Below are positions 44,144 through 52,205 of a stretch of DNA of 64,000 nucleotides, piece after piece (position 1 is the first letter of the stretch; the number at the start of each line of letters is the position of its first letter). Source of the stretch: Polyangiaceae bacterium (lineage in GTDB: Bacteria; Myxococcota_A; Polyangia; Polyangiales; Polyangiaceae). The stretch is taken from NCBI GenBank assembly GCA_947475525.1, contig CANJMI010000005.1, positions 186,001-250,000 on the forward strand, in the 5' to 3' direction. The notes under the pieces were generated by a model. The model saw only the letters and a program-made list of their open reading frames with translations. It was not told where the DNA came from and did no database searches. Made by a program: the position numbers and the translations under genes.

Positions 44144-44958
44144 GCCCGCTCTCTCGACGGCTCGCGCGCGTCCTCGTGACAAGCGTCGCGCTGATGGCAA
44201 TCGTACTTCCCGGCGATGCGGCCAAGCCAGAAGCCTCCGACGACACCTTTCGCCGGGGCTCGACGGCGCTCGCGGAGGGCCGCTACGACGACGCCATCGC
44301 TGAGCTCGAAGCCTACGCGGATCGCGAGACTCCACACCCCGATGCGAGCTTCGACCGCGGCGCCGCCTATGTCCTCCGCGTGAAGAGCGGCGCCGAGCGC
44401 GCGGCCGATCTTGGGCGGGCCGCGGCGGCCTTCGAGGAAGCCCTCCTCCTTCGTCCGAACGACGAAGAAGCCAATCACGCACTCGAGCTCGTCCGCGCGG
44501 AGATCGCGCGCCGTCGCTCCCGCGGCGGAAAAGGCGTCGTTCTCGCGACTCCAAGCCTCGATCGCGCGCTCGTCCGTCTCGCTTCGCCAAGGTCATGGGC
44601 GTACGCCGCTATCGCGTGCGGCTCGCTGCTCGCCCTCGGCCTATGGCTTCGCCGTCGTCGAGGGACAGCCGAGCTCGCGGGGCTCTTGCTCGCGCCCGTG
44701 ACCGCCGTCTTTCTGGCCGCGCTCGTGCCGATCGCGCTTTGGTCCGACCACCTTGACCGCCATCGTCGACCCGCCGTCCTCGTCGCGCGCGAGGCCTTCC
44801 TAACCCATGAGGATGGCACGACCCTCGGCGGTGATCCGGTCGTTGAAGGAGCGCGGCTCGAGCTCGCAGAAACACGCGGCGATCGCTCGCGGGTGCGCTA
44901 CGGCGTACGCGAAGGCTGGGTGCCGGCCGAGACCATCCGAGTGCTCCGGTTTCGTTGA
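44140..44958 (+). CDS. batE: BatE: TPR and SH3-like membrane protein
   Basis: The 272-residue protein has a signal-anchor (LVTSVALMAIVLPG), a TPR unit (DTFRRGSTALAEGRYDDAIAE) and a second, more degenerate one. Two membrane helices follow (SWAYAAIACGSLLALGLWL and AGLLLAPVTAVFLAALVPIAL), then a C-terminal SH3-like barrel of about 60 residues (REAFLTHEDGTTLGGDPVVEG to VRYGVREGWVPAETIRVLRF). TPR plus SH3 is the BatE arrangement. The GTG overlaps the batD stop by 4 bases. It closes the operon. Confidence 0.82.
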   Translation: MSPLSRRLARVLVTSVALMAIVLPGDAAKPEASDDTFRRGSTALAEGRYDDAIAELEAYADRETPHPDASFDRGAAYVLRVKSGAERAADLGRAAAAFEEALLLRPNDEEANHALELVRAEIARRRSRGGKGVVLATPSLDRALVRLASPRSWAYAAIACGSLLALGLWLRRRRGTAELAGLLLAPVTAVFLAALVPIALWSDHLDRHRRPAVLVAREAFLTHEDGTTLGGDPVVEGARLELAETRGDRSRVRYGVREGWVPAETIRVLRFR

Positions 44959-45025
44959 CGCGGATCGGCCAAGCCTACGTGCGAGGCGCGGCGAGATTGA
45001 GACCCAGTCGTGGAACTGTTAGCTG

Positions 45026-45613
45026 ATGTGGATGTGGGTCCGCAGCGCGGCGATCCGACCGGTGCCAACATTCGCCCTCGTTCCTCGCGAAGCGCTCGAG
45101 CTCGTCGAAGAATGGCTAGGCAGCGACGAAGCCACGACCGAGAAGCGCCTGAACGAGATCTACGGGGCGCTCGAGACAAAACAGCCGCTCCTCGCTCAAC
45201 GGCTGAGTGACGCGTTCGCGAAGTGCCACGACGACGTCGCCGAAGCGCTCGGCTATTTCCTCGGTCTCACGATCTACAAAGCGTTCGAGGAAGCCTTCGA
45301 TCCGCTGATCGACACGGTGACCTCCGATGCACTCAGCAGCGTCGAGGAAGCGCTCTCGCTTGATGAACAACTCCGAGGCGAAGATCCTGCTGAAGCCGTC
45401 GATTCCGACGACGTGATCGCCATGGAGCAACCTTACGTTGTCGCCTACATCCACGAGCACCTCGACACGGCACTCGAGATGCACGCCGACAACGCCGACG
45501 TCGATGCCGTTCATGGAATTTATCGGACCTTGCTCGTCATGGTCCTTGCACTCAGCTACGCGGTCGGCGCGCCGAAAGGCGGGCGCTTCATCAGCGAAGA
45601 ACTCCAGGCCTGA
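45026..45613 (+). CDS. Hypothetical all-helical protein
   Basis: The 195-residue product is alpha-helical and acidic, with no signal peptide or membrane segment. Helices such as ALELVEEWLGSDEATTEKRL and EALGYFLGLTIYKAFEEAF are visible, followed by a Glu/Asp-rich loop and a helix with HEHLDTALEMHADNADVDAV. I recognise no family. The start at 45026 is the first ATG in frame, but the N-terminal 15 residues are weakly supported and later starts are possible. It stands alone between batE and the convergent alcohol dehydrogenase gene. Confidence 0.55.
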   Translation: MWMWVRSAAIRPVPTFALVPREALELVEEWLGSDEATTEKRLNEIYGALETKQPLLAQRLSDAFAKCHDDVAEALGYFLGLTIYKAFEEAFDPLIDTVTSDALSSVEEALSLDEQLRGEDPAEAVDSDDVIAMEQPYVVAYIHEHLDTALEMHADNADVDAVHGIYRTLLVMVLALSYAVGAPKGGRFISEELQA

Positions 45614-45686
45614 TGCTCTCGGGCCAAGCTTGCACGCGCATGCGCTAGCGACGACTGCGCAACGAACGCGGCGCGAGCGACCTCGG

Positions 45687-46727
45687 TCACTCGACCGCGA
45701 GGACGATCTTCCCAAAAGCCTCGCGGCGCTCGAGCACGCGGTGAGCCTCGGCGGCCTCCCAGAGCGGCATCACGCGATCGATCACTGGGGCGAGGCGACC
45801 GTCCAACATCAACGGCAATGCCGCCGCGAGATCGCCCTTCGAGCCCATGGTCGAGCCGACGATCTCGAGCTGCTTGAAGAACACGGTGCGTAGATCGATG
45901 TGCGGCGCGAAGCCCGAAGTCGCACCACAGAGGACGACGCGTCCGCCCCACCGAAGACACGCGAGCGTCTTCTCGAACAGCTCGCCGCCAACGTGATCGA
46001 ACGCGACATCGACCCCGGCGCGGTTCGTCATTCGGCGAATGGCGGTCGGCAGATCCTCCTCGGAGGTGAGCACGACCTCGTCCGCACCGAGCATCCGTGC
46101 CCGCTCGACCTTGTCCTTCGCGGTGGTCGTCGCGATTACGCGCGCCCCGGCGAGCTTCGCCAACTGAATCAGCATCGTTGAGACGCCGCTGCCTGCCGCG
46201 TTCACGAGCACCGTCACCCCAGGACGCAAGTCGGCTTTGACGTAAGCCATCTGCCACGCCGTCACGGCACAGAGAGGGAGCGCCGCCGCACGCACGAACG
46301 GCATGTCGCCAATCGGCAAGAGGGCGTCGTCCGCGACGACGAGGCGCTGGGAGTACCCGCCTTGCGTGTTCTCGCCGAGGATGAGGTAACGCTTGCACAG
46401 GTTGTCGCGGCCCGCCTTGCACGTCGCGCAAGTTCCGCACGAAACGCCAGGGTGTAGCATCACCCGATCGCCAACATTGCAGGCCCGCGCGCCCGGCCCG
46501 AGGGCTTCAACCTCGCCCGCGATGTCCGACCCAAGACGATGCGGAAAGTCGAGTTTGAACGCGGGCCCACCGCGCCGCACCCACAGGTCGAGGTGATTTA
46601 GCGCGACCGCGCGCACGCGTACGCGCACTTCGCGGGGACCAGGCTCGGCGATGTCGATGGTTCGCCGCACGAGGACCTCGGGAGCGCCATGCCCCTCGAG
46701 CACCATTGCCTCGGTCGCGACCATCAT
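45687..46727 (-). CDS. Zinc-containing alcohol dehydrogenase / quinone reductase family protein
   Basis: The 346-residue MDR-family oxidoreductase has a GroES-like N-terminal domain with HRLGSDIAGEVEALG and a structural zinc loop of four cysteines in CGTCATCKAGRDNLC. The nucleotide-binding motif VLVNAAGSGVSTMLIQLAKLAGA near 175-195 is followed by VAFDHVGGE. The catalytic zinc ligands look incomplete, as in many quinone-oxidoreductase-like members. The substrate is unknown. The ATG at 46727 overlaps the stop of the DUF6918-like gene by one base (TGATG). Confidence 0.85.
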   Translation of the reverse strand: MMVATEAMVLEGHGAPEVLVRRTIDIAEPGPREVRVRVRAVALNHLDLWVRRGGPAFKLDFPHRLGSDIAGEVEALGPGARACNVGDRVMLHPGVSCGTCATCKAGRDNLCKRYLILGENTQGGYSQRLVVADDALLPIGDMPFVRAAALPLCAVTAWQMAYVKADLRPGVTVLVNAAGSGVSTMLIQLAKLAGARVIATTTAKDKVERARMLGADEVVLTSEEDLPTAIRRMTNRAGVDVAFDHVGGELFEKTLACLRWGGRVVLCGATSGFAPHIDLRTVFFKQLEIVGSTMGSKGDLAAALPLMLDGRLAPVIDRVMPLWEAAEAHRVLERREAFGKIVLAVE

Positions 46728-47167
46728 CAGCTCCGCGCGTGCGTTTCGATGAGCTTGGCGAGACCGGCCACCGCCTCTTCGACGTGCTCCTTCGCGGAGG
46801 GCCGCAGCTTCTTGTACGTGCTGCCCACAATCGCGTGATCCGCCCGCTGCGCCTTCTCGTCGGTGACGGACAGCAGCGCCTCGGCAACAGCAGACTTCTT
46901 GGCGATCAGGTGCTCGACGGGGGGAGTGCCCTTTGCCTCGGCTTCGGACCAAAACGGTTCGAGGTTGACGGCCCAACGGTCGAAGAGTCCGTCGATCACC
47001 TTGCGAACGAAGCCCGGCTTGATGCCTTTTACCGCTCCGTAACCCGCCTTGATGACGATGCCGCCGAAGCCTTTTTTCTTCTCCACTTCGCCGTCGACGA
47101 GCAGAACGCAGGCATCGATCATCCGCGTGCGCTTCTTAGGTTCCTTAAATTTTTCGATGAGACTCAT
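46727..47167 (-). CDS. DUF6918-like helical protein
   Basis: The 146-residue protein is helical and Lys/Ala-rich. Features shared with DUF6918-type proteins are ACVLLVDGEVEKKKGFGGI, IKAGYGAVKGIKPGFVRKVID and LEPFWSE. It has no signal peptide or membrane helix, so it is probably cytoplasmic. The molecular role of the family is unknown. Its TGA overlaps the ATG of the dehydrogenase gene by one base, which ties the two genes together. The family call rests on memory of the motif pattern. Confidence 0.55.
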   Translation of the reverse strand: MSLIEKFKEPKKRTRMIDACVLLVDGEVEKKKGFGGIVIKAGYGAVKGIKPGFVRKVIDGLFDRWAVNLEPFWSEAEAKGTPPVEHLIAKKSAVAEALLSVTDEKAQRADHAIVGSTYKKLRPSAKEHVEEAVAGLAKLIETHARS

Positions 47168-47179
47168 GTGGTGTTTCTC

Positions 47180-47680
47180 TCAGGGTGTCTTCTGTCGAAT
47201 CCGCTCGGGGCCGACGTTTTCGTCCCACTCATTACCGTAGCCTTCGTAGTGCACTCGATACTTCTCGGGGCCGACGACACCGACGATCACCGAAGGGTAG
47301 AAGTGGCGGTGAAACTCAACGGTCACGCGATCGCCGATCTTGAACTTGTTGCTCTTCGCGGCTTCCACAGCCGCCCGGCGTACTTTTTCGGGCGGCTCGG
47401 GCACACTCGTCAGCCTGCCCTCGACGCGACCCTTGAGGCGCGCACGCGGCACGACCTCGTCCCACATCTCGTCGTAACCGTCGTAGTGAACCTTGATCTT
47501 GCCGGGACCGGGAACGTCGGTGATGACCCCTGCGTAGTTCTTCCCTTCCCACTCCACGAGGACATGATCACCAACGTCGTAGGCGCGAGTGCACGCCGCT
47601 AGCGTCAACGTGACGGCGAAGCGGACGGCGACGGCAAACCGGGATTGACGCCGCGCGGGAGATTGCGTCGTGGGATGCAC
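47180..47680 (-). CDS. Lipoprotein with two Tudor-knot-like barrels
   Basis: The 166-residue protein has a signal peptide (RRQSRFAVAVRFAVTLTLAAC, lipobox LAAC, Cys near 28). Two similar barrel units follow. The first reads GDHVLVEWEGKNYAGVI with KVHYDGYDEMWDEVV, and the second GDRVTVEFHRHFYPSVI with RVHYEGYGNEWDENV. Both end in the HYxGYxxxWDE signature of Tudor-knot/chromo-barrel folds, best known from eukaryotic chromatin and RNA-binding proteins. Export of such a domain suggests a peptide or polymer ligand, but that is inference. The GTG at 47680 was chosen because GAGGG lies 7 bases upstream and the signal peptide is complete. Confidence 0.7.
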   Translation of the reverse strand: MHPTTQSPARRQSRFAVAVRFAVTLTLAACTRAYDVGDHVLVEWEGKNYAGVITDVPGPGKIKVHYDGYDEMWDEVVPRARLKGRVEGRLTSVPEPPEKVRRAAVEAAKSNKFKIGDRVTVEFHRHFYPSVIVGVVGPEKYRVHYEGYGNEWDENVGPERIRQKTP

Positions 47681-48574
47681 ATGTTCGCCCTCGCGCTGTT
47701 CGCGAGCATCAGCCGTCTGCACATCGTGGCCATCGCGGCCCTCGGCACGTTCACGTTCGGCTGGGTGTTCACGGGACAACACCCGTGGCTCTTGGCGGCG
47801 GTAAGCGCGCTCGACTGGTTCCTCGTGAACCTCTTGAACCGCGTCGTCGACATCCCCGAGGACCGCGCCAACGGCATCACCGGCGCAGACTTCGCGGCCA
47901 CCCACCGACGAGTGATTCTCGTCGGCGGCTTCGCGCTGCTGTTTTCCTCGCTGCTCGCCGTTCATATCGTGGCGCCTCGGATTTTGGCGCTGCGCCTCGC
48001 GTACCACGCGCTTGGCCTTGCCTACAACTGGCCGCTGCTCGCCGGGCGCCGGCGAATCAAACAACTCTACTTCTGGAAGAACACGGCGTCAGCGATGGGC
48101 TTCGTCTTGACGGTGTTCCTCTACCCACTCGCTTGCGCCGGTTGGGGACTCGAGGCCGAGCGGCTCGCGCCGGGTGTCAACCTGATCACAATCGCAGTTT
48201 CAGCAGCGTTTTTCGTGCTTTTTGAGCTGAGTTTCGAAGTGATCTACGATCTGCGCGACGCGCCCGGGGACACGCTCGCGGGCATCGCGACCTACCCCGT
48301 CGTGCATGGTGTGCGAGGCGCGGTGCGCATCATCGACGGCCTGCTGGCGGCGTCCGTGGGCTGCCTCGTTTTCGGCTACGCACGGCACCTCATCCCGTGG
48401 CGCGTGTTCATCATGTTCACAGCTCCGCTTCTGCAGTTCGTCCTCTACAAGCGAGCGTTGCGGCGCGGCATCACCTCTCGAGACTGCATCGGACTTACCT
48501 GGCTCGGCGTCGCCTTGCTCACGACCTACCACCTCTGGATCGCCGCAGGACTTCCCGGCGTGGGGCTCGAATGA
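47675..48574 (+). CDS. UbiA family prenyltransferase
   Basis: The protein has 299 residues from the ATG at 47675, or 297 from the ATG at 47681, and about eight membrane helices. The first Asp-rich motif is NRVVDIPED (about 62-70), and the second is YDLRDAPGD, with Asp residues spaced as in the family. These bind the Mg-diphosphate of the prenyl donor. UbiA enzymes attach prenyl chains to quinones, hemes or carotenoids. The following gene overlaps by 4 bases and resembles carotenoid hydratases, so an isoprenoid pigment role is possible. The start lies within six bases of the divergent lipoprotein start. Confidence 0.85.
   Translation: MHMFALALFASISRLHIVAIAALGTFTFGWVFTGQHPWLLAAVSALDWFLVNLLNRVVDIPEDRANGITGADFAATHRRVILVGGFALLFSSLLAVHIVAPRILALRLAYHALGLAYNWPLLAGRRRIKQLYFWKNTASAMGFVLTVFLYPLACAGWGLEAERLAPGVNLITIAVSAAFFVLFELSFEVIYDLRDAPGDTLAGIATYPVVHGVRGAVRIIDGLLAASVGCLVFGYARHLIPWRVFIMFTAPLLQFVLYKRALRRGITSRDCIGLTWLGVALLTTYHLWIAAGLPGVGLE
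47688..47692 (-). promoter_or_regulatory. Shine-Dalgarno site for the Tudor-knot-like lipoprotein
   Basis: On the minus strand GAGGG at 47692-47688 stands seven bases before the GTG start at 47680. It lies inside the first codons of the divergent UbiA gene, so the two 5' ends interlock. Confidence 0.55.
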
Positions 48575-49392
48575 ATACGCTCGAAGGTGTCGCCCTAACG
48601 ATCGTCGCCTTGTTCGTATTCGGGCGAGCGCGCCTCGGAGACCCGCGCGGCTTTCTCGTTCGGCTTGGACTGCTCGTCATCGCAAGCTGGATCGCCGAAG
48701 ACACGTCGATCCGCGCTTATGGCTTTTATGCCTACGACGCGCGCTGGAGCCTATTTGTCGACAAGGTCCCGTTGGCCATCGCGCTTATCTGGCCCGTCGT
48801 CATCCACTCGGCTTGGGACCTCGCGCGGCACCTCTCGGGCAAAGGCCAGTCGAAGGTCGTATGGGTGGGCTCCGCGTTGGTGCTCGCCGACGCCTCGCTG
48901 ATAGAGCCCGTCTCGGTCGCGAGTGGACTTTGGCGCTGGACAGAACCCGGGCTCTTCAACGTCCCGCCGATCGGCATCCTCGGCTGGGTCTTTCACGCCG
49001 GCCTCTGCATGGCCGTTCTCGAGCGCGCAAAAGGTCGAGTAAAACAAGAGGCTCTCACGCTCTTGACACCCTTCGGCACGCACGCGTTGCTGCTCGGGGG
49101 CTGGTGGGGGTGCTTGCGTTGGATGAACGCGGCGGTGCCGCCGAACGTAGCCATCGGGGTCGTGTGGATTCTCTCGGTCGTCCTGACTTACGCCTCGCGA
49201 AGGTCGAGTGCGCGCCACCGCGTGAAGCTCGCAGAGTTTTTACTGCGCGTCCCCGCGGCGACATTTTTCTTCGTTTTGCTTGCAATTTACGGGCATTCGC
49301 AACCGCAGCTGGTGGCCTGGACGCTCGCGTTCGTCCCCCCCTACTGTTCACTCATGGACCTCCGGCGCGCAGCTACGAACGCGGCGTCGTGA
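48571..49392 (+). CDS. Carotenoid-biosynthesis (CruF/PF04240-like) membrane protein
   Basis: The 273-residue protein has about seven membrane helices. The core segment WIAEDTSIRAYGFYAYD, then WSLFVDKVPLAIALIWPVV, resembles the E-x-x-G-x-x-Y-Y and VPL...W pattern of CruF-type carotenoid hydratases. In haloarchaea and some actinobacteria a CruF hydratase works with a UbiA lycopene elongase in C50 carotenoid synthesis. Here the UbiA gene overlaps this start by 4 bases (ATGA). The homology is a visual judgement and the substrate is not proven. Confidence 0.5.
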   Translation: MNTLEGVALTIVALFVFGRARLGDPRGFLVRLGLLVIASWIAEDTSIRAYGFYAYDARWSLFVDKVPLAIALIWPVVIHSAWDLARHLSGKGQSKVVWVGSALVLADASLIEPVSVASGLWRWTEPGLFNVPPIGILGWVFHAGLCMAVLERAKGRVKQEALTLLTPFGTHALLLGGWWGCLRWMNAAVPPNVAIGVVWILSVVLTYASRRSSARHRVKLAEFLLRVPAATFFFVLLAIYGHSQPQLVAWTLAFVPPYCSLMDLRRAATNAAS

Positions 49393-49424
49393 TGACCGCG
49401 CGTGCCATCTGCTAGAGTTCTCGC

Positions 49425-50084
49425 ATGCGACGGTTTGCGTTCCTGCTGGGTGCTGCGTGGCTCGTCGGCTGCCAGAGCGGCATCGGTGAGCCGGCCGAGC
49501 CACTCCCCGGCTCCGGCAATCAGACGGTGAGCTCCGCGGACTACCCGACGGACAACATCGGCACGGCCGTCGGCAACGTGATCCCGAACTTTTGCTTCCC
49601 CGGATTTCCGCATCCACAAGTGTCGCTCGAGCCGATCGAGATCTGCTTCTCGAATTTCTACAACCCGACCGGCAACGCAACCTTCGGGCCCGACGACCCC
49701 TTCGCGGACGGCGATCCGCTACCGAAATTGCTGGTGATCGACGTCTCGGGAAAATGGTGCAGCCCGTGCAAATACGAGGCGCAGCACGTACTGCCGGGGA
49801 TCTGGTCGGAACTGCACCCCAAGGGGTTGATGCTGATGACCGTACTCGCGGACAGCAGCAAACCGAACGTGCCCGCGACCATCGAGGATCTCGCTCAGTG
49901 GGCGTCGGCGTTTCAAGCGGAATACCCGAACACGATCGACCCGAAGTACCAGATGGGTGCACTCTTCGATTCGAGCCAGTACCCGGCGTTCTTCATCGTC
50001 GACACCGTGACGATGGAAATCGTCCAGTTCGTCGGCGGCAAACCGCCGGAGACCTTCTGGGAGAAGGTCAAGGAGCTGCTCTAG
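49425..50084 (+). CDS. Thioredoxin-fold lipoprotein (TlpA-like)
   Basis: The 219-residue protein starts with MRRFAFLLGAAWLVGC (lipobox LVGC), then a 75-residue region with three cysteines (FCFPG, IEICF), then a thioredoxin-like domain. The redox motif is VSGKWCSPCKYEA (WCxPC), and the cis-proline region is SQYPAFFIVD. It probably acts on disulphides or as a reductant at the outer-membrane surface. Similar lipoproteins of unknown role are common in Myxococcota. It is convergent with pyrE, with 26 bases between. Confidence 0.8.
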   Translation: MRRFAFLLGAAWLVGCQSGIGEPAEPLPGSGNQTVSSADYPTDNIGTAVGNVIPNFCFPGFPHPQVSLEPIEICFSNFYNPTGNATFGPDDPFADGDPLPKLLVIDVSGKWCSPCKYEAQHVLPGIWSELHPKGLMLMTVLADSSKPNVPATIEDLAQWASAFQAEYPNTIDPKYQMGALFDSSQYPAFFIVDTVTMEIVQFVGGKPPETFWEKVKELL

Positions 50085-50110
50085 TGCACGCGGTGCTCTC
50101 ACTCACGCGG

Positions 50111-50725
50111 TCAGGGGTTCGACTCGGTGAGCGTCGCGCAATCGTCGTCCACGCCATCGACGACGAAATCGTGGCGCGTGTACAACGTCACGACCTCGAC
50201 CCCCACCGCGCGCACCGCCTCGACGCCTCCCTCGACCCTGTCGACCAGCACGGCGACCGCAACAACCTCGACCCCGGCCGCACGCAGCACCTCGATGGCG
50301 GCCAGCGTCGAGCCGCCGGTCGTCACCACGTCTTCAAGCAAAATGACTCGCATTCCTGATCGGACGGGCCCCTCGATCAGCCGGCGTGAACCGTGGTCCT
50401 TCGCCTCTTTACGAACGTAAAGGGCATCGAGCGCACGCCCCCGCGACACGCTCATCAGCGACACCGCGCTCGCCAGCGGGCAACCGCCGAGGGCGACCCC
50501 AGCTACGGCTTCGATGCCGTGCAGATGGCGGATCCCATCCAAGATGAGCTCGGCGGCGAGGTGATGGCCACGAGCCGTCAGCACCGTCTGTTTGCAGTCG
50601 ATGAAAAAGTCGCTCTCCTTGCCCGAAGCGAGGAGGACGCGCCCCTCACGGTAAGAGAGCGTGCGGAGCAACTCGAGAAGCTCCGGTCGGGCCTCTGCGG
50701 TTTTGTCGCGGCGCGAGCGGGCCAT
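50111..50725 (-). CDS. pyrE: Orotate phosphoribosyltransferase
   Basis: The 204-residue enzyme joins orotate to PRPP to give OMP in pyrimidine synthesis. The PRPP-binding motif is VILLEDVVTTGGSTLAAI (about 126-143). GKESDFFIDCKQTVLTARG matches the family N-terminal region, and LYVRKEAKDHG is the flexible catalytic loop. The ATG at 50725 comes one base after the TGA of the bactofilin gene at 50727. Coupling of pyrE to bactofilin genes is unexpected and may only reflect genome packing. Confidence 0.93.
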   Translation of the reverse strand: MARSRRDKTAEARPELLELLRTLSYREGRVLLASGKESDFFIDCKQTVLTARGHHLAAELILDGIRHLHGIEAVAGVALGGCPLASAVSLMSVSRGRALDALYVRKEAKDHGSRRLIEGPVRSGMRVILLEDVVTTGGSTLAAIEVLRAAGVEVVAVAVLVDRVEGGVEAVRAVGVEVVTLYTRHDFVVDGVDDDCATLTESNP

Positions 50726-50726
50726 G

Positions 50727-51362
50727 TCAACGGGAGCGGCGCTTGACCGCTTTCTTGGTACGTTTCTGCAGCACGGGAACCACCGGCTCTGGCGGTCGCT
50801 TAACCTGCGGCGCAGCCTTCGGTGCCTCCTTCACGGGAGCCTCCTTCACGGGAGCCGCCTTGAGCGGAGCGGCCTGCGCCGGCGCGGCCTTGACGGGAGC
50901 AGCCTTGACGGGAGCAGCCTTGACGGGAGCAGCCTGCACCGGGCGCGTGACCGGAACCGAGGGATTCACCGTCGTTCGTGGGGCGACCCGAGTGGCTGGG
51001 GCCGTTCGCGGGGCAGCGCTCGTCGACGCTTTGGGGGAAACCGCCCCCGTCGCTACGCGCCCGCGCAACTTCGCGCCGGGGCGAATGCCGATCGACGGAG
51101 CCGACACGTCACCGATGACCCGGGCGCCGTCTTCGAGAACGACACTCTCGGAGCCACGCAAGTTACCCGCCACCGCGCCGGCAACGATCAGATGTTCGGC
51201 TTCCAGATCGCTCTTGACGAGACCTTCAGGCCCCACCGTGACGGTACCTTCAGACGTAACGCTGCCTTCGACGTGGCCGTGAATCTCGAGGTCACCCGTG
51301 GCCGTAATGCGACCGCGAATGACGGTGCCCGCAGCGATGATGGAGGAAGAGTGTTGCGCCAT
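50727..51362 (-). CDS. Bactofilin with Ala/Pro/Lys-rich C-terminal tail
   Basis: The 211-residue protein has a bactofilin domain of right-handed beta-helix repeats (residues 8-105), with turns such as GTVIRGRITATGDLEIHGHVEG and GAVAGNLRGSESVVLEDGARV. The C-terminal half is a tail of repeated KAAPV/VKEAP units (about 140-190) ending in a basic RTKKAVKRRSR. Bactofilins polymerise without nucleotide into cytoskeletal scaffolds. The tail may bind the membrane, DNA or a partner. It is the third of three bactofilins in this cluster, 5 bases after the second. Confidence 0.92.
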   Translation of the reverse strand: MAQHSSSIIAAGTVIRGRITATGDLEIHGHVEGSVTSEGTVTVGPEGLVKSDLEAEHLIVAGAVAGNLRGSESVVLEDGARVIGDVSAPSIGIRPGAKLRGRVATGAVSPKASTSAAPRTAPATRVAPRTTVNPSVPVTRPVQAAPVKAAPVKAAPVKAAPAQAAPLKAAPVKEAPVKEAPKAAPQVKRPPEPVVPVLQKRTKKAVKRRSR

Positions 51363-51367
51363 CGCCC

Positions 51368-51682
51368 TCAGACCTCCATGTCGACGTTGCCCTTGAAGAC
51401 GGCACCGTCCGCGATGGTGAGTCGCGCCGCCTTGACGTCGCCGATGAGCTTGCCGCCCGAGAGCAAATCAACGCGCTCCGCAGCCGAGACGTTCCCGGTC
51501 ACCGTGCCGCCAATCGCGACCGACTGTGCATCGATGTCGGCCTCGACCACCGCGTCGCTCTCGACCGTGACCGCCCCTCCGGCGTCGAGCTTGCCTCGCA
51601 AGGTACCGCCGATGATCACTTCGTCGTCCGAAGAGACCTCGCCCTCGATCGTGATTCCGGCTCCGATGACTGTTGCTGCCAC
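51368..51682 (-). CDS. Bactofilin, core-only
   Basis: This 104-residue protein is little more than the bactofilin beta-helix, with units like GAGITIEGEVSSDDEVIIGG and GGTVTGNVSAAERVDLLSGG. It has almost no tails, so it could act as a capping or mixing subunit of the filament; that is inference. It sits between the other two bactofilin genes, 5 bases before the tail-bearing one and 32 bases after the upstream one. Confidence 0.92.
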   Translation of the reverse strand: MAATVIGAGITIEGEVSSDDEVIIGGTLRGKLDAGGAVTVESDAVVEADIDAQSVAIGGTVTGNVSAAERVDLLSGGKLIGDVKAARLTIADGAVFKGNVDMEV

Positions 51683-51714
51683 GCTGTTGCTCCGTCTATT
51701 ACGCGATGTGACGC

Positions 51715-52065
51715 TCAGGCGATCGCATCGGGCAATTCAAAATCCGATGCGATAGTTCCTTGGAAGTTTCCGCCCTCCTCGAGGACGAGACCACTGGCCT
51801 CGATGTCGCCACGCAGCGACCCGGTAGCAGTGATGACCACCTCACCACGCGAGGCGACGTCGCCTTCGAGCGCACCGGCGATCGTTATCGTTCGGGCGGA
51901 AACGCCACCTCGAACTTCGGCACCTTCGGCGAGCTCGAGTGCGCCGGACACCGTGACGTCGCCTTCGACGTGGGCCTCGATTCGGAGGTCGCCGTCGCCG
52001 TGCACGCGCCCGCGTACTCGCAAGCCACTCCCCAATACCGCCGCTTCGGTCGAACCCTTCGCCAT
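51715..52065 (-). CDS. Bactofilin
   Basis: This 116-residue protein has a short N-terminus (MAKGSTEAAVLGSGL) then bactofilin repeats RVRGRVHGDGDLRIEAHVEG, VTVSGALELAEGAEV and VVITATGSLRGDIEASG, ending with DFELPDAIA. It is the first of three tandem bactofilin genes. The ATG at 52065 was preferred over in-frame residues upstream, which are Arg-rich and not like bactofilin. It is divergent from the esterase gene across about 140 bases that probably hold the promoters of both. Confidence 0.9.
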   Translation of the reverse strand: MAKGSTEAAVLGSGLRVRGRVHGDGDLRIEAHVEGDVTVSGALELAEGAEVRGGVSARTITIAGALEGDVASRGEVVITATGSLRGDIEASGLVLEEGGNFQGTIASDFELPDAIA

Positions 52066-52205
52066 CGCCTTGTTACTCCGCGCGGAAGCTAACGCATGGG
52101 CTCCCCACAAGCAATGGCCGCTTCGCCTCAATGGCGGAGCGAAGCCCAAGGCTCTGCTACGCTTTCGACGAAAGGAGCGCGCCGCTAGGGGGCGCCTCGT
52201 CACCC

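Noticed and set aside
50100-50125. GGGGTTCGACTCGG near the pyrE 3' end as a tRNA T-arm
   Set aside because: It lies inside the last codons of pyrE and has no matching acceptor stem or other arms.
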